DNA from: Dyella japonica A8
Lineage (GTDB): Bacteria > Pseudomonadota > Gammaproteobacteria > Xanthomonadales > Rhodanobacteraceae
Direction of reading: 5' to 3'
DNA length: 64,000 nt
NCBI RefSeq assembly: GCF_000725385.1
Contig: NZ_CP008884.1
Span: 4,588,001 to 4,652,000, forward strand
Shown here: positions 25,276-33,826 of the stretch, one piece after another
How the letters are laid out: every line of letters begins with the position of its first letter
Numbering within the stretch: the stretch's first letter is position 1
Notes under the pieces: model-generated
Seen by the model: the letters and a program-made list of their open reading frames with translations, nothing else
Told to the model about the DNA's origin: nothing
The model's database searches: none
Translations under genes and position numbers: made by a program

Positions 25276-26099
25276 ACCCAGAAAGCAATTCGCTGGCGGT
25301 ACTTGACGAACAAAGGAATCGCCAGGACGTACAGCAGGATCATAACGCCGCAAACGCCAAGATAAGTGTTCACGCCGGGAATGTACCCATAAATGGGGCC
25401 GCGAATGGTTTCAATGAACAGGTAAAGAGGATTGAAGTTCGCCAGGTAGGCGTGCTCCCTCAGCAGGTCAGGCTTCCAGAAAATGGGTGTCATGAAAAAC
25501 ACCAGCTGCACAATGCTCCCGATAATCTGCTGCATATCGCGGAATCGAGCGCAAAAGATACCCAGGATGAAGCTAAGGGGTATGGCAGTGAGAATTATGA
25601 TCAACACGCCAGGGATAGCGGCCAACCAGCGCCATTGCGGAGTAATGCCGAAGAACAATATGACGGGGATATAAGCCGCCAGATTGTGCGCGAAGGTAAG
25701 CACGTTCCGATAAATCATTCTGAACACATACGTGCCCATGGGTAGGCGAACAGACCGGATAAGGCTGTCCGAACCCAGAAATGTTACGCACCCTTCGAGA
25801 ATCAAGCTCGACAGCAATCCCCAGGTGATGATGCCCAGCGCCAGGTAGGGAATGAAATCCCGGATGTCCATCTTGAACAGGGATCCATACAAAGGCCCCA
25901 TGCCCGAAATGGTGACCAGCATGGTCAAGGTGATCCAAAACGGACCCAGTACGGATCGTTTGTATTTCTGGCGAATATCCTGCCAAGCCAGGGCAGCCCA
26001 GACCTCATGACGCTTGATGGCCGCATTAAAATCTGACCAGGCCGCAGCAAACGACCCAGCAGCCGTGTTTTGCAGTTGCACCGAATTCGTATGACCCAC
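25272..26099 (-). CDS. wzm: O-antigen ABC exporter permease (Wzm)
   Basis: ABC-2 type permease of 275 residues with six predicted membrane helices, starting at about residue 50 (RSVLGPFWITLTMLVTISGM). The family markers RQKYKRSVLGPFW in the amphipathic N-terminus, RDMQQIIGSIVQLVFFMTPIFW and FNPLYLFIETIRGP are present. It pairs with Wzt by a four-base overlap. The gene starts 9 bases after the metB stop on the same strand, so metB transcripts could read into it. With no wzx/wzy in the window, the polysaccharide made here is presumably ABC-transporter dependent. Confidence 0.95.
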   Translation of the reverse strand: MGHTNSVQLQNTAAGSFAAAWSDFNAAIKRHEVWAALAWQDIRQKYKRSVLGPFWITLTMLVTISGMGPLYGSLFKMDIRDFIPYLALGIITWGLLSSLILEGCVTFLGSDSLIRSVRLPMGTYVFRMIYRNVLTFAHNLAAYIPVILFFGITPQWRWLAAIPGVLIIILTAIPLSFILGIFCARFRDMQQIIGSIVQLVFFMTPIFWKPDLLREHAYLANFNPLYLFIETIRGPIYGYIPGVNTYLGVCGVMILLYVLAIPLFVKYRQRIAFWV

Positions 26100-26108
26100 G
26101 TGCTAGTC

Positions 26109-27317
26109 CTATGCAGCCAGGGAGCGCTGAAGCTCACCCTGAAGGTCCACGACGTCCTCAACGCCCACCGACAGGCGAACCAAACCATCGCTGATGCCCA
26201 AGCGCTTGCGATTGGCCGGTGGTACTGAAGCATGGGTCATGATGGCAGGATGCTCTATGAGGCTTTCTACGCCACCAAGAGATTCGGCAAGTGCAAACAG
26301 CTCGCATCGCTCGAGCATGCGGCGCGCGCTCTTGAGCCCGCCCTTGACCTCGATAGAGATAATGCCGCCAAACCCCTGCATCTGGCGCTTAGCCAGCGCA
26401 TGCTGCGGATGGCTCTTTAGCCCAGGATAAATCACGCGATCGATGGCGGAGTGGCCTTCAAGCCACTTTGCCAAGTGCATGGCACTCTCACAATGAGCCT
26501 TCATGCGCAGATGAAGCGTCTTGAGGCCACGCATGGCCAAGAACGAATCGAACGGACCGGCGATGGCACCGACGGAATTCTGAAGAAATGCCATCTGTTC
26601 GGCCATTTCCTTGCTGCCGGCCACAACAATGCCGCCAACCATATCCGAATGACCATTGAGGTACTTGGTGGCGGAATGCAGCACCAGATCCGCACCGAAC
26701 TCCAACGGACGCTGCAGCATGGGTGAGCAGAAAGTATTGTCGACCACCAGGATCAATCCGTGCTTCTTGGCAAACTGCGAAACCTTTGCCAGATCCACGA
26801 GCTTGAGCATCGGATTGGTAGGCGTTTCTGCCCAGATCATCCGCGTATTAGGTTTCAATGCTGCCTTGAGCGCTGCGGTGTCGTTCAGATCGACAAAACT
26901 GAAATCCAGGCCCGCCGAACGTCGGCGCACACGCTCGAACAAGCGATAGCTGCCGCCGTACAGGTCATCCATCGCGATCACATGGCTGCCGGAGTCAAGC
27001 ATGTCCAATACCGTGGCGGCGGCACCCAAGCCCGACCCGAAAGCAAAACCGGCGACGCCGCCCTCCAGATCTGCCACGCAACGCTCATACGCCATGCGCG
27101 TGGGGTTTTGCGTTCGAGAATACTCGTACCCCTTGTGCTTACCTGGACTTTCCTGAACGTAGGTGGAAGTCGCGTAAATGGGGGTCATGATTGCCCCCGT
27201 GGTCGGGTCCGGATGCTGTCCTGCATGAATAGCCCGGGTCCCCAAGCCAAGTTCCACGGCTTGTTTTTGCTTGGCGCTGGATATCTTTTTGGGGCTCATG
27301 GGGTGGACCGTGTCCAT
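26109..27317 (-). CDS. metB: Cystathionine gamma-synthase/gamma-lyase (PLP enzyme)
   Basis: A 402-residue PLP enzyme of the Cys/Met metabolism family. Seen: YSRTQNPTRMAYERCVADLEGG, FGSGLGAAATVLDML, DDLYGGSYRLFERV, TPTNPMLKL, VVDNTFCSPMLQRP and the PLP lysine in HSATKYLNGHSD (K218). Sequence alone does not separate synthase (O-succinylhomoserine) from lyase activity; the position next to the LPS locus matches the gene called metB in Xanthomonas. A cystathionine beta-synthase gene about 8.5 kb away makes a transsulfuration role plausible. A second ATG 18 bases in (MSPKK) is possible. It marks the right edge of the variable O-antigen segment. Confidence 0.92.
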   Translation of the reverse strand: MDTVHPMSPKKISSAKQKQAVELGLGTRAIHAGQHPDPTTGAIMTPIYATSTYVQESPGKHKGYEYSRTQNPTRMAYERCVADLEGGVAGFAFGSGLGAAATVLDMLDSGSHVIAMDDLYGGSYRLFERVRRRSAGLDFSFVDLNDTAALKAALKPNTRMIWAETPTNPMLKLVDLAKVSQFAKKHGLILVVDNTFCSPMLQRPLEFGADLVLHSATKYLNGHSDMVGGIVVAGSKEMAEQMAFLQNSVGAIAGPFDSFLAMRGLKTLHLRMKAHCESAMHLAKWLEGHSAIDRVIYPGLKSHPQHALAKRQMQGFGGIISIEVKGGLKSARRMLERCELFALAESLGGVESLIEHPAIMTHASVPPANRKRLGISDGLVRLSVGVEDVVDLQGELQRSLAA

Positions 27318-27332
27318 TTGGGCAATCCCCTA

Positions 27333-27361
27333 ATGATACCGGTAGCCCGCAGCCTTGTCTT
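27333..27361 (-). promoter_or_regulatory. Candidate metB promoter
   Basis: On the minus strand AAGACA (27361-27356), a 17-base spacer, and TATCAT (27338-27333); the -10 box matches five of six consensus bases. Transcription would begin about 10 bases before the metB ATG. Confidence 0.45.
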
Positions 27362-27451
27362 AACACACTCCGTTATGCGGTAAAAACATGGGGCCGCACC
27401 CCCTGCACCTCATGGCACAATGCCAAATAGACTCTCGACCAAGACCCCCTA

Positions 27452-28501
27452 ATGACAACTTTACTGGTGACCGGCGGCGCGGGCTTCATCGGAGCGAACT
27501 TCGTGCTGAAGGCAATTGCCGACGGGTTGAAGATCGTGAACCTCGATCTTCTGACCTACGCGGGCAACCTGGGCACCCTGGATGCCGTCAAAAATAGCCA
27601 CAATCATATATTTGTGCAGGGCAGCATTGGCGACCGCGCCTGCGTGACCCGTATCCTCGATGAGCACAAACCCGACGCCATCGTCAATTTTGCAGCCGAA
27701 TCACATGTCGATCGGTCCATCGATGGCCCGGCGGCGTTCATCGAGACCAATGTGGTGGGCACCCTTGCCCTGCTCGAGTGCTCCCGCGATTACTGGCTTG
27801 CGCTCGATAATGCAGCGCGCGAACGCTTCCGCTTCCTCCACGTCTCCACCGACGAGGTCTACGGTTCGCTCGGTGCTGAGGGACACTTCAGCGAGCAGAC
27901 TCCTTACGCACCCAATTCGCCGTATTCGGCGTCCAAGGCAGCCTCTGACCATCTGGTTCGGGCATTTCATCATACCTACGGCTTGCCTACGCTAACCACG
28001 AACTGCTCCAACAACTATGGGCCATACCAGTTTCCGGAAAAGCTCATCCCGCTGGTCATACAAAAGGCGTTGTCCGGGGAACCCCTCCCGGTCTACGGCG
28101 ACGGAATGAACATTCGCGACTGGCTCTACGTCGGCGACCATTGCGAGGCAATTCGCCGTGTATTGGAAGCTGGACGAGTCGGGGAGACATACAACGTAGG
28201 CGGCAATGCCGAGCGGCCAAACATCGCGGTGGTGGAAACCATCTGCGCCGTCCTTGACGAACGGCAACCGCTGGCCAACCAGGCACCTCGCAAGTCTCTC
28301 ATTACCTTCGTCAAGGATCGTCCCGGTCACGACCGTCGTTACGCCGTCAATGCCGACAAGATTCATCGCGAGCTGGGATGGCGCCCTTCGCTCACCTTTG
28401 AACAAGGTATTCGTCAAACGATTGCCTGGTACTTGTCCAATCAAGCCTGGACAACACGCGTACTCAACGGCAGTTATCGAATGGAGCGATTGGGCCTGTG
28501 A
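27452..28501 (+). CDS. rfbB: dTDP-glucose 4,6-dehydratase
   Basis: Second step of dTDP-L-rhamnose synthesis (dTDP-glucose to the 4-keto-6-deoxy form), NAD-dependent SDR. The product has 349 residues: [49 protein letters not shown] (catalytic Thr-Asp-Glu), [15 protein letters not shown] (YxxxK), [17 protein letters not shown], and [15 protein letters not shown]. First gene of the rmlBACD-xanB operon, transcribed divergently from metB. The following rmlA start overlaps its stop by four bases. Confidence 0.97.
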   Translation: MTTLLVTGGAGFIGANFVLKAIADGLKIVNLDLLTYAGNLGTLDAVKNSHNHIFVQGSIGDRACVTRILDEHKPDAIVNFAAESHVDRSIDGPAAFIETNVVGTLALLECSRDYWLALDNAARERFRFLHVSTDEVYGSLGAEGHFSEQTPYAPNSPYSASKAASDHLVRAFHHTYGLPTLTTNCSNNYGPYQFPEKLIPLVIQKALSGEPLPVYGDGMNIRDWLYVGDHCEAIRRVLEAGRVGETYNVGGNAERPNIAVVETICAVLDERQPLANQAPRKSLITFVKDRPGHDRRYAVNADKIHRELGWRPSLTFEQGIRQTIAWYLSNQAWTTRVLNGSYRMERLGL

Positions 28502-29382
28502 GCACAAGAGGAATCATTCTTGCCGGTGGATCGGGCACAAGGTTGCACCCCATCACCCGCGCAATCAGCAAACAGCTTCTGCCGGTTTATGACAAACCGA
28601 TGATTTACTACCCGCTCGCTACGCTGATGCTGGCGGGTATCCGCGACATATTGGTGATCAATACGCCGCATGAGCAGGCGTTGTTCCAGCGCTTGCTCGG
28701 CGATGGCTCTCAATGGGGCATCAACATCCAATACGAAGTGCAGCCGTCGCCTAACGGCTTGGCCGAGGCTTTCATCATCGGTCGCAGCTTCGTCGCCGGC
28801 CGCCGAAGCTGCCTCGTACTGGGCGACAATATTTTCTACGGCGTCGGGCTAACTGCACACCTCAAGCGTGCTGTTCAGCAATCGGCCGGCGCCACCATAT
28901 TCGGCTATCGAGTAAGCGACCCGCAGCGCTATGGCGTTGCCGAGTTCGATGCACAGGGCCGGGTCGTTGGCCTGGAAGAGAAACCGGAGCGACCGAAATC
29001 ACAGTACGCAGTCACGGGTTTATATTTCTACGACGAACGCGCCTGTGATTTCGCCTTGCAGCTGCGCCCATCGGCGCGCGGCGAGCTGGAAATTACCGAT
29101 CTGAACCGATGCTACCTGAAGGACGCCTCGCTGCACCTGGAGCGACTTGGTCGCGGCTTTGCCTGGCTTGACACCGGCACCCACGAATCGCTGATCGAAG
29201 CTGGAAACTACGTACAGACCATTGAACACCGCCAGGGACTCAAAGTGTGCTGCCCTGAAGAAATTGCCTACCTCAATGGCTGGATTGATTCGGAACAACT
29301 GCGTCGACTGGCGTCGGAGCTTTCCAAGACTGGCTATGGGCAATACCTCTATGCACTGACTGAACAAGGCATCGCCCCATGA
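28498..29382 (+). CDS. rfbA: Glucose-1-phosphate thymidylyltransferase
   Basis: Makes dTDP-glucose from dTTP and glucose-1-phosphate. The GTG start at 28498 lies within the rmlB stop (GTGA), giving 294 residues: [18 protein letters not shown] (nucleotide loop), [46 protein letters not shown] and [14 protein letters not shown]. Length matches RmlA. The overlaps on both sides (GTGA and ATGA) show tight translational coupling with its pathway partners. Confidence 0.97.
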   Translation: MSTRGIILAGGSGTRLHPITRAISKQLLPVYDKPMIYYPLATLMLAGIRDILVINTPHEQALFQRLLGDGSQWGINIQYEVQPSPNGLAEAFIIGRSFVAGRRSCLVLGDNIFYGVGLTAHLKRAVQQSAGATIFGYRVSDPQRYGVAEFDAQGRVVGLEEKPERPKSQYAVTGLYFYDERACDFALQLRPSARGELEITDLNRCYLKDASLHLERLGRGFAWLDTGTHESLIEAGNYVQTIEHRQGLKVCCPEEIAYLNGWIDSEQLRRLASELSKTGYGQYLYALTEQGIAP

Positions 29383-29936
29383 AGATCCAGGAAACGCCTC
29401 TACAGGGGGCGCTGGTACTTGAGCCCAGGGTTTTTGGCGATGGCCGCGGCTTCTTCTATGAAAGCTACAACCAAGCGGCATTCCGCGACGCCGGAATCGA
29501 CGCCAACTTCGTCCAGGCAAATGTGTCGCGCTCCAGCAAGGGTGTGTTGCGTGGTCTCCACTATCAATGGCCCAGCCCGCAGGGCAAGTTGGTGAGCGTT
29601 TTGCAAGGCGAGGTCTATGACGTCGCGGTAGATATCCGTCAAGGCTCGCCTACCTTCGGCCAATGGACAGGAGTGATGCTTTCCGGGGAAAACCATCGAC
29701 ATTTCTGGATACCCGAGGGATTCGCCCACGGCTTCTGCGTGCTGAGCGAGTTCGCGATTTTCACCTACCAATGCACCGCGCTGTATGACCCGTCGGCCGA
29801 CGCCGGCGTGCGCTGGAACGACTCCGACCTTGGCATTGATTGGCCAGTGAGGAATCCCCTGTTGTCGGAGAAGGACCAAAAGGCCCCTTTGTTGCGGGAC
29901 GTCCCGTCTCCTCGCCTGCCAAGGTGGACCCAGTGA
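29379..29936 (+). CDS. rfbC: dTDP-4-dehydrorhamnose 3,5-epimerase
   Basis: Cupin-type double epimerase of the rhamnose pathway, 185 residues. Seen: [40 protein letters not shown] with the catalytic His, [18 protein letters not shown] with the partner Asp, and [15 protein letters not shown]. It starts with ATGA overlapping the rmlA stop, and its own stop is overlapped by the GTG of rmlD. Standard length and complete active site. Confidence 0.97.
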   Translation: MKIQETPLQGALVLEPRVFGDGRGFFYESYNQAAFRDAGIDANFVQANVSRSSKGVLRGLHYQWPSPQGKLVSVLQGEVYDVAVDIRQGSPTFGQWTGVMLSGENHRHFWIPEGFAHGFCVLSEFAIFTYQCTALYDPSADAGVRWNDSDLGIDWPVRNPLLSEKDQKAPLLRDVPSPRLPRWTQ

Positions 29937-30883
29937 GGATCCTTCTGCTCGGCGCCAATGGCCAGCTGGGTCGTTGCTTCATTAAACAGGGCGGACTGTC
30001 GGAACGCGGCGAGCTGTTCGCCGCCAGCCGCGATGGTCAGCTAACCGAGGGCGGGGACGGCTACGTCGCCGATCTGTCGGACACCTCCAGTCTTCGGGCC
30101 GTACTGCACCAGTTGCACCCCGACGTGGTGATCAATACCGCCGCCTATACCGCTGTCGATCGCGCCGAGGAAGAAGAAAACCTCGCGCTTCGAATCAATG
30201 GCGAGGCCGTCGCCGAGCTGGGCCAGTGGGCTCGTGTGCACAATGCCCTCGTTGTGCACTACTCGACTGACTACGTGTTCAATGGCGAAGCCCGTACGCC
30301 ATATGGCGTTGGCGCACAAACCGATCCGCTTGGCGCTTACGGCCGCAGCAAATTGGCGGGCGAACTCGCTCTGGCTGCCAGTGGCGCCGCACATTTCAAC
30401 TTCCGCACCGCCTGGGTATATGCCGCCCACGGCCAAAACTTTCTGCGCACGATGCTAAGACTTGGTGCGGAACGAGATGAATTGTCCGTCGTTGTCGATC
30501 AGATCGGGGCACCGACCAGCACGAACCTTATCGTAGCCGGCACGCTGGCCGCGCTGGATCGCTGGCTCCATGCATCAGTAGAAACGCGATCCGCCCTGGA
30601 AGGCACCCATCATCTTGTGGCAAGCGGCAAGACAAGCTGGCATGGATTTGCCGAGGCCGTCTTCGCCGGTGCCGTTGATCGCGGCCTGCTTTCCAAGCGC
30701 CCTCTTGTACGCGCCATCGGCACGTCCGACTTCCCCACGCGCGCTAGACGCCCCGCCTACTCGGTACTGGACAACCAAGGGTTTCACAGCCATTTCGGCA
30801 TACCCCTTCCCGATTGGAAAATCGGACTGGAACAGGTGCTCGACACCATGACCCTCCCCTCTTCGACGGAAAAATCATGCTGA
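29933..30883 (+). CDS. rfbD: dTDP-4-dehydrorhamnose reductase
   Basis: Last step to dTDP-L-rhamnose. The GTG at 29933 overlaps the rmlC stop (GTGA) and gives 316 residues beginning with [16 protein letters not shown]; a more upstream ATG inside rmlC is rejected because its extra residues are unlike the family. Seen: the GxxGxxG motif, NTAAYTAVDRAEEE, HYSTDYVFNGEARTPY, YGRSKLAGE (YxxxK) and RTAWVYAAHGQNF. The xanB ATG lies seven bases inside its 3' end. Confidence 0.95.
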   Translation: MRILLLGANGQLGRCFIKQGGLSERGELFAASRDGQLTEGGDGYVADLSDTSSLRAVLHQLHPDVVINTAAYTAVDRAEEEENLALRINGEAVAELGQWARVHNALVVHYSTDYVFNGEARTPYGVGAQTDPLGAYGRSKLAGELALAASGAAHFNFRTAWVYAAHGQNFLRTMLRLGAERDELSVVVDQIGAPTSTNLIVAGTLAALDRWLHASVETRSALEGTHHLVASGKTSWHGFAEAVFAGAVDRGLLSKRPLVRAIGTSDFPTRARRPAYSVLDNQGFHSHFGIPLPDWKIGLEQVLDTMTLPSSTEKSC

Positions 30884-32289
30884 TTCCTTTGATTCTCAGC
30901 GGAGGCAGCGGCACACGACTGTGGCCGATCTCGCGCAGGAACCTACCCAAGCAATTCCTGTCGCTTGCGGGTAGCGAAACGCTGTTTCAGCAGACGGTAC
31001 AACGCGCGCTCAACCTTGCAGGAGCCACTTCTCCAGTCGTGGTCGCAAGCGATGACCATCGCTTCCTCGCTGCCGAGCAATTGCAGGCGCTGCAGATCAG
31101 TAATACCAGCATCCTGCTCGAACCGGTCGCACGCAACACGGCACCGGCGATTGCAGTCGGTGCGCTGCAGGCATTGACCAAAGATCCCGAGGCCATCGTA
31201 TTAGTCCTTCCCGCAGACCATCTGGTTGGCGATGCAGCCTCCTTCTCCGCGGCGGTGGCGAAGGCACAGCCGCTGGCAGAGCAGGGCTGGCTGGTGACGT
31301 TCGGCATCCGCCCGGATCGTCCGGAGACAGGCTTCGGCTACATCCGCCGTGGCAAGGCCCTTGGGGGGGGGGCTTTCCAGGTCGAACAATTCGTCGAGAA
31401 GCCGCAGCTCGAGGTTGCGGAACGCTATGTGTCCAGCGGCGAGTACGACTGGAACTCGGGCATGTTCATGTTTCGCGCTGCCAGCTACATCGACGAACTC
31501 GGCAAGCATGCGCCTGCCATGCTTGCCGCCGCGCGCGCCGCGTTCGAGAACGCCAACATCGATCTCGATTTCATTCGACTGGAAGCGAAAACCTTTGCTT
31601 CAGCTCCCAGCGACTCCATCGATTATGCGGTCATGGAGAAGACGTCGCGAGCTGCCGTCGTACCCGTGGCCTGCCAATGGTCGGATATCGGATCATGGGA
31701 TGCACTGTGGCTCGCTGCCGAAAAGGATGCCAATGGCAATCACGTCGAGGGGGATGTGATTGCCCTGGACACCAGGGGCAGCCTGGTCCGTTCGCATGAC
31801 CGTCACATGGTGGCCACGATCGGCCTGAAAGACGTCGTGGTGGTCACCACGCCCGATGCCACCCTGGTTGCACATCGCAATGCCTCGCAAGAGGTTAAGC
31901 GGGTCGTCGAAAAATTGAAGGATGCCGGCCGTACGGAGCACGATCTTCATCGTGTGGTGCACCGCCCCTGGGGAACATACGACTCCCTGGAGCGCGGTGA
32001 TCGCTTCCAGGTCAAGCGCATAGTGGTGAAACCCGGCGCCTCGCTAAGCCTGCAGATGCATCACCATCGCGCGGAGCACTGGATCGTGGTCAAGGGCGTG
32101 GCTGAAGTGACCTGTGACGACAAAGTTTTCTTGCTCGCTGAAAATCAGAGTACCTACCTTCCATTGGGCAGCAAACATCGTCTGCGCAACCCTGGGAAGG
32201 TACCGGTCGAGCTGATCGAGGTTCAATCCGGAAGCTATCTTGGCGAAGACGATATCGTACGCTTCGACGACGCCTACGGCCGGACCTGA
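30877..32289 (+). CDS. xanB: Mannose-1-phosphate guanylyltransferase / mannose-6-phosphate isomerase
   Basis: Bifunctional type II enzyme of 470 residues: mannose-6-P isomerisation and GDP-mannose formation. The ATG at 30877 sits seven bases before the rmlD stop. The N-terminal nucleotidyltransferase has LILSGGSGTRLWPISRRNLPKQF and the GDP-mannose segment FVEKP; the C-terminal cupin isomerase has HRPWGTYDSLERGDRFQVKRI, VKPGASLSLQMHHHRAEHW and SGSYLGEDDIVRFDD. A G10 tract (31363-31372) encodes Leu-Gly-Gly-Gly-Ala in the nucleotidyltransferase part and would be prone to slippage. Ends at a strong terminator shared with xanA. Confidence 0.96.
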   Translation: MLIPLILSGGSGTRLWPISRRNLPKQFLSLAGSETLFQQTVQRALNLAGATSPVVVASDDHRFLAAEQLQALQISNTSILLEPVARNTAPAIAVGALQALTKDPEAIVLVLPADHLVGDAASFSAAVAKAQPLAEQGWLVTFGIRPDRPETGFGYIRRGKALGGGAFQVEQFVEKPQLEVAERYVSSGEYDWNSGMFMFRAASYIDELGKHAPAMLAAARAAFENANIDLDFIRLEAKTFASAPSDSIDYAVMEKTSRAAVVPVACQWSDIGSWDALWLAAEKDANGNHVEGDVIALDTRGSLVRSHDRHMVATIGLKDVVVVTTPDATLVAHRNASQEVKRVVEKLKDAGRTEHDLHRVVHRPWGTYDSLERGDRFQVKRIVVKPGASLSLQMHHHRAEHWIVVKGVAEVTCDDKVFLLAENQSTYLPLGSKHRLRNPGKVPVELIEVQSGSYLGEDDIVRFDDAYGRT

Positions 32290-32304
32290 AGCTTGAGGCA
32301 TCCC

Positions 32305-32338
32305 AATGAGAAAGGCCCCCGAGGGGGCCTTTCTCATT
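32305..32338. terminator. Perfect bidirectional terminator between xanB and xanA
   Basis: A 16-bp stem with a 2-base loop, perfectly palindromic: AATGAGAAAGGCCCCC, GA, then the complement. T-rich on both exits. It overlaps the stop codon of xanA (32334-32336), so it serves both convergent operons. Confidence 0.9.
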
Positions 32339-33728
32339 TCTGAATGAGGGAGGAGAGCTCCAGCGTCTTTGCGCTCATTAGCTCAACATCGCCTCGGGAC
32401 TCGACGTTGAGCCGTAACAGCGGCTCCGTGTTAGACGAGCGTAGATTGAAGCGCCAGCGACCGAAGTCAGCGCTGATACCATCAACGCGTTCGACCAGGG
32501 GATGTTGCGCGGCGTAATAATCCAGCACGGACGCCACAGTTGCTGGCGCATCGTCGACTACGAAGTTGATTTCGCCACTGCACGGATAGGCTGCCATGCG
32601 CTCGGCCAGCATATCCGCCAAGCTGGTACCGCCGGACACACGTTCGGCAATCAACAGCCATGGGATCATGCCGGAATCGCAATAGGCGAACTCTCGAAAA
32701 TAATGATGAGCGCTCATCTCGCCGCCGTAGATCGCATCCTCGGCGCGCATACGCTCCTTGATAAACGCGTGTCCTGTCTTGCTTTCGACGGGAATTCCGC
32801 CAGCCTGCCTGACCATCTCAATCGTGTTCCAGGTGAGCCGCGGATCGTGGATGACCTTCGCGCCGGGATGCCTTTGCAGCATCTGCGCGGCGAGCAAGCC
32901 GACGATGTAATAGCCCTCGATGAACTCCCCTTGTGCATCAAACAGAAAGCAGCGATCGAAGTCGCCATCCCAAGCGACACCCAAATCCGCGCCGTGTCGG
33001 CGCACCGCCTCCGCGGTAGCCGCGCGGTTTTCGGGAAGCAGAGGATTTGGGATGCCATGGGGAAAACTTCCATCAGGCTCGTGATGGATGCGAACAAATT
33101 GCAACGGCAGGTGCGCCGCAAGCAGGTCAATCACGACACCCGCACCACCGTTGCCTGCATTGACGACCACTTTGAGCGGGCGCATGGCTCGTGGATCGAT
33201 GTATCCAAGAAGATGTTCGATGTAAGCCGACTTGTCATGATCGTGTGTAACGCCCCCACGCTTCGCGGCCACTGGTCCGAACGCGTTTGCCTCAACGAGA
33301 CGCTCGATGTCGCGCAGGCCAGTATCGCCACTGATGGGGCGTGCTCCATCCCGAACCAGCTTCATGCCGTTGTAGTCGATGGGATTGTGGCTGGCAGTCA
33401 CCATGATGCCGCCCGCGACTCCACGGCTAAACACCTGAAAATAGACTTCTTCCGTGCCGCACAGCCCGATGTCGATCGCGTCACGACCCTCATCGTTCAG
33501 GCCACGAATGATGGCCTGTGCAAAGGACGGGCTGTCCCGACGCACGTCGAACCCCACCACCACGACGCCATCATTCACGGTTTGGGCAAAAGCACGCCCT
33601 AGCCGATACGCAACGTCATCATTGAGTTCATCGGGCACGCGGCCACGGATGTCATAAGCCTTGAAGCACTTCATCGGCGTGTCCGATTTCATTCGGGAGC
33701 GCCAGTCTATCGCCATTGCGACGTTCAC
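32334..33728 (-). CDS. xanA: Phosphomannomutase / phosphoglucomutase
   Basis: Interconverts hexose 6- and 1-phosphates, feeding GDP-mannose and (as XanA in Xanthomonas) glucose-1-phosphate for UDP- and dTDP-sugars. Four-domain alpha-D-phosphohexomutase: [17 protein letters not shown], phosphoserine loop [17 protein letters not shown], metal loop [13 protein letters not shown], sugar loop [11 protein letters not shown], phosphate loop [15 protein letters not shown]. Listed start gives 464 residues; internal ATGs giving [10 protein letters not shown] or MKCFKAYD are more typical, so the true start may be 36-54 bases in. It is convergent with xanB and ends in their common terminator. Confidence 0.95.
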   Translation of the reverse strand: MNVAMAIDWRSRMKSDTPMKCFKAYDIRGRVPDELNDDVAYRLGRAFAQTVNDGVVVVGFDVRRDSPSFAQAIIRGLNDEGRDAIDIGLCGTEEVYFQVFSRGVAGGIMVTASHNPIDYNGMKLVRDGARPISGDTGLRDIERLVEANAFGPVAAKRGGVTHDHDKSAYIEHLLGYIDPRAMRPLKVVVNAGNGGAGVVIDLLAAHLPLQFVRIHHEPDGSFPHGIPNPLLPENRAATAEAVRRHGADLGVAWDGDFDRCFLFDAQGEFIEGYYIVGLLAAQMLQRHPGAKVIHDPRLTWNTIEMVRQAGGIPVESKTGHAFIKERMRAEDAIYGGEMSAHHYFREFAYCDSGMIPWLLIAERVSGGTSLADMLAERMAAYPCSGEINFVVDDAPATVASVLDYYAAQHPLVERVDGISADFGRWRFNLRSSNTEPLLRLNVESRGDVELMSAKTLELSSLIQK

Positions 33729-33826
33729 GACCGACTACAGATCCGCCATTCAAGAGATGTCAACGAGGCCGATTCACATGAACCGGCACGACATGCCTAC
33801 AGTGCTTGCGCCGCAGCCTGAGTCAT

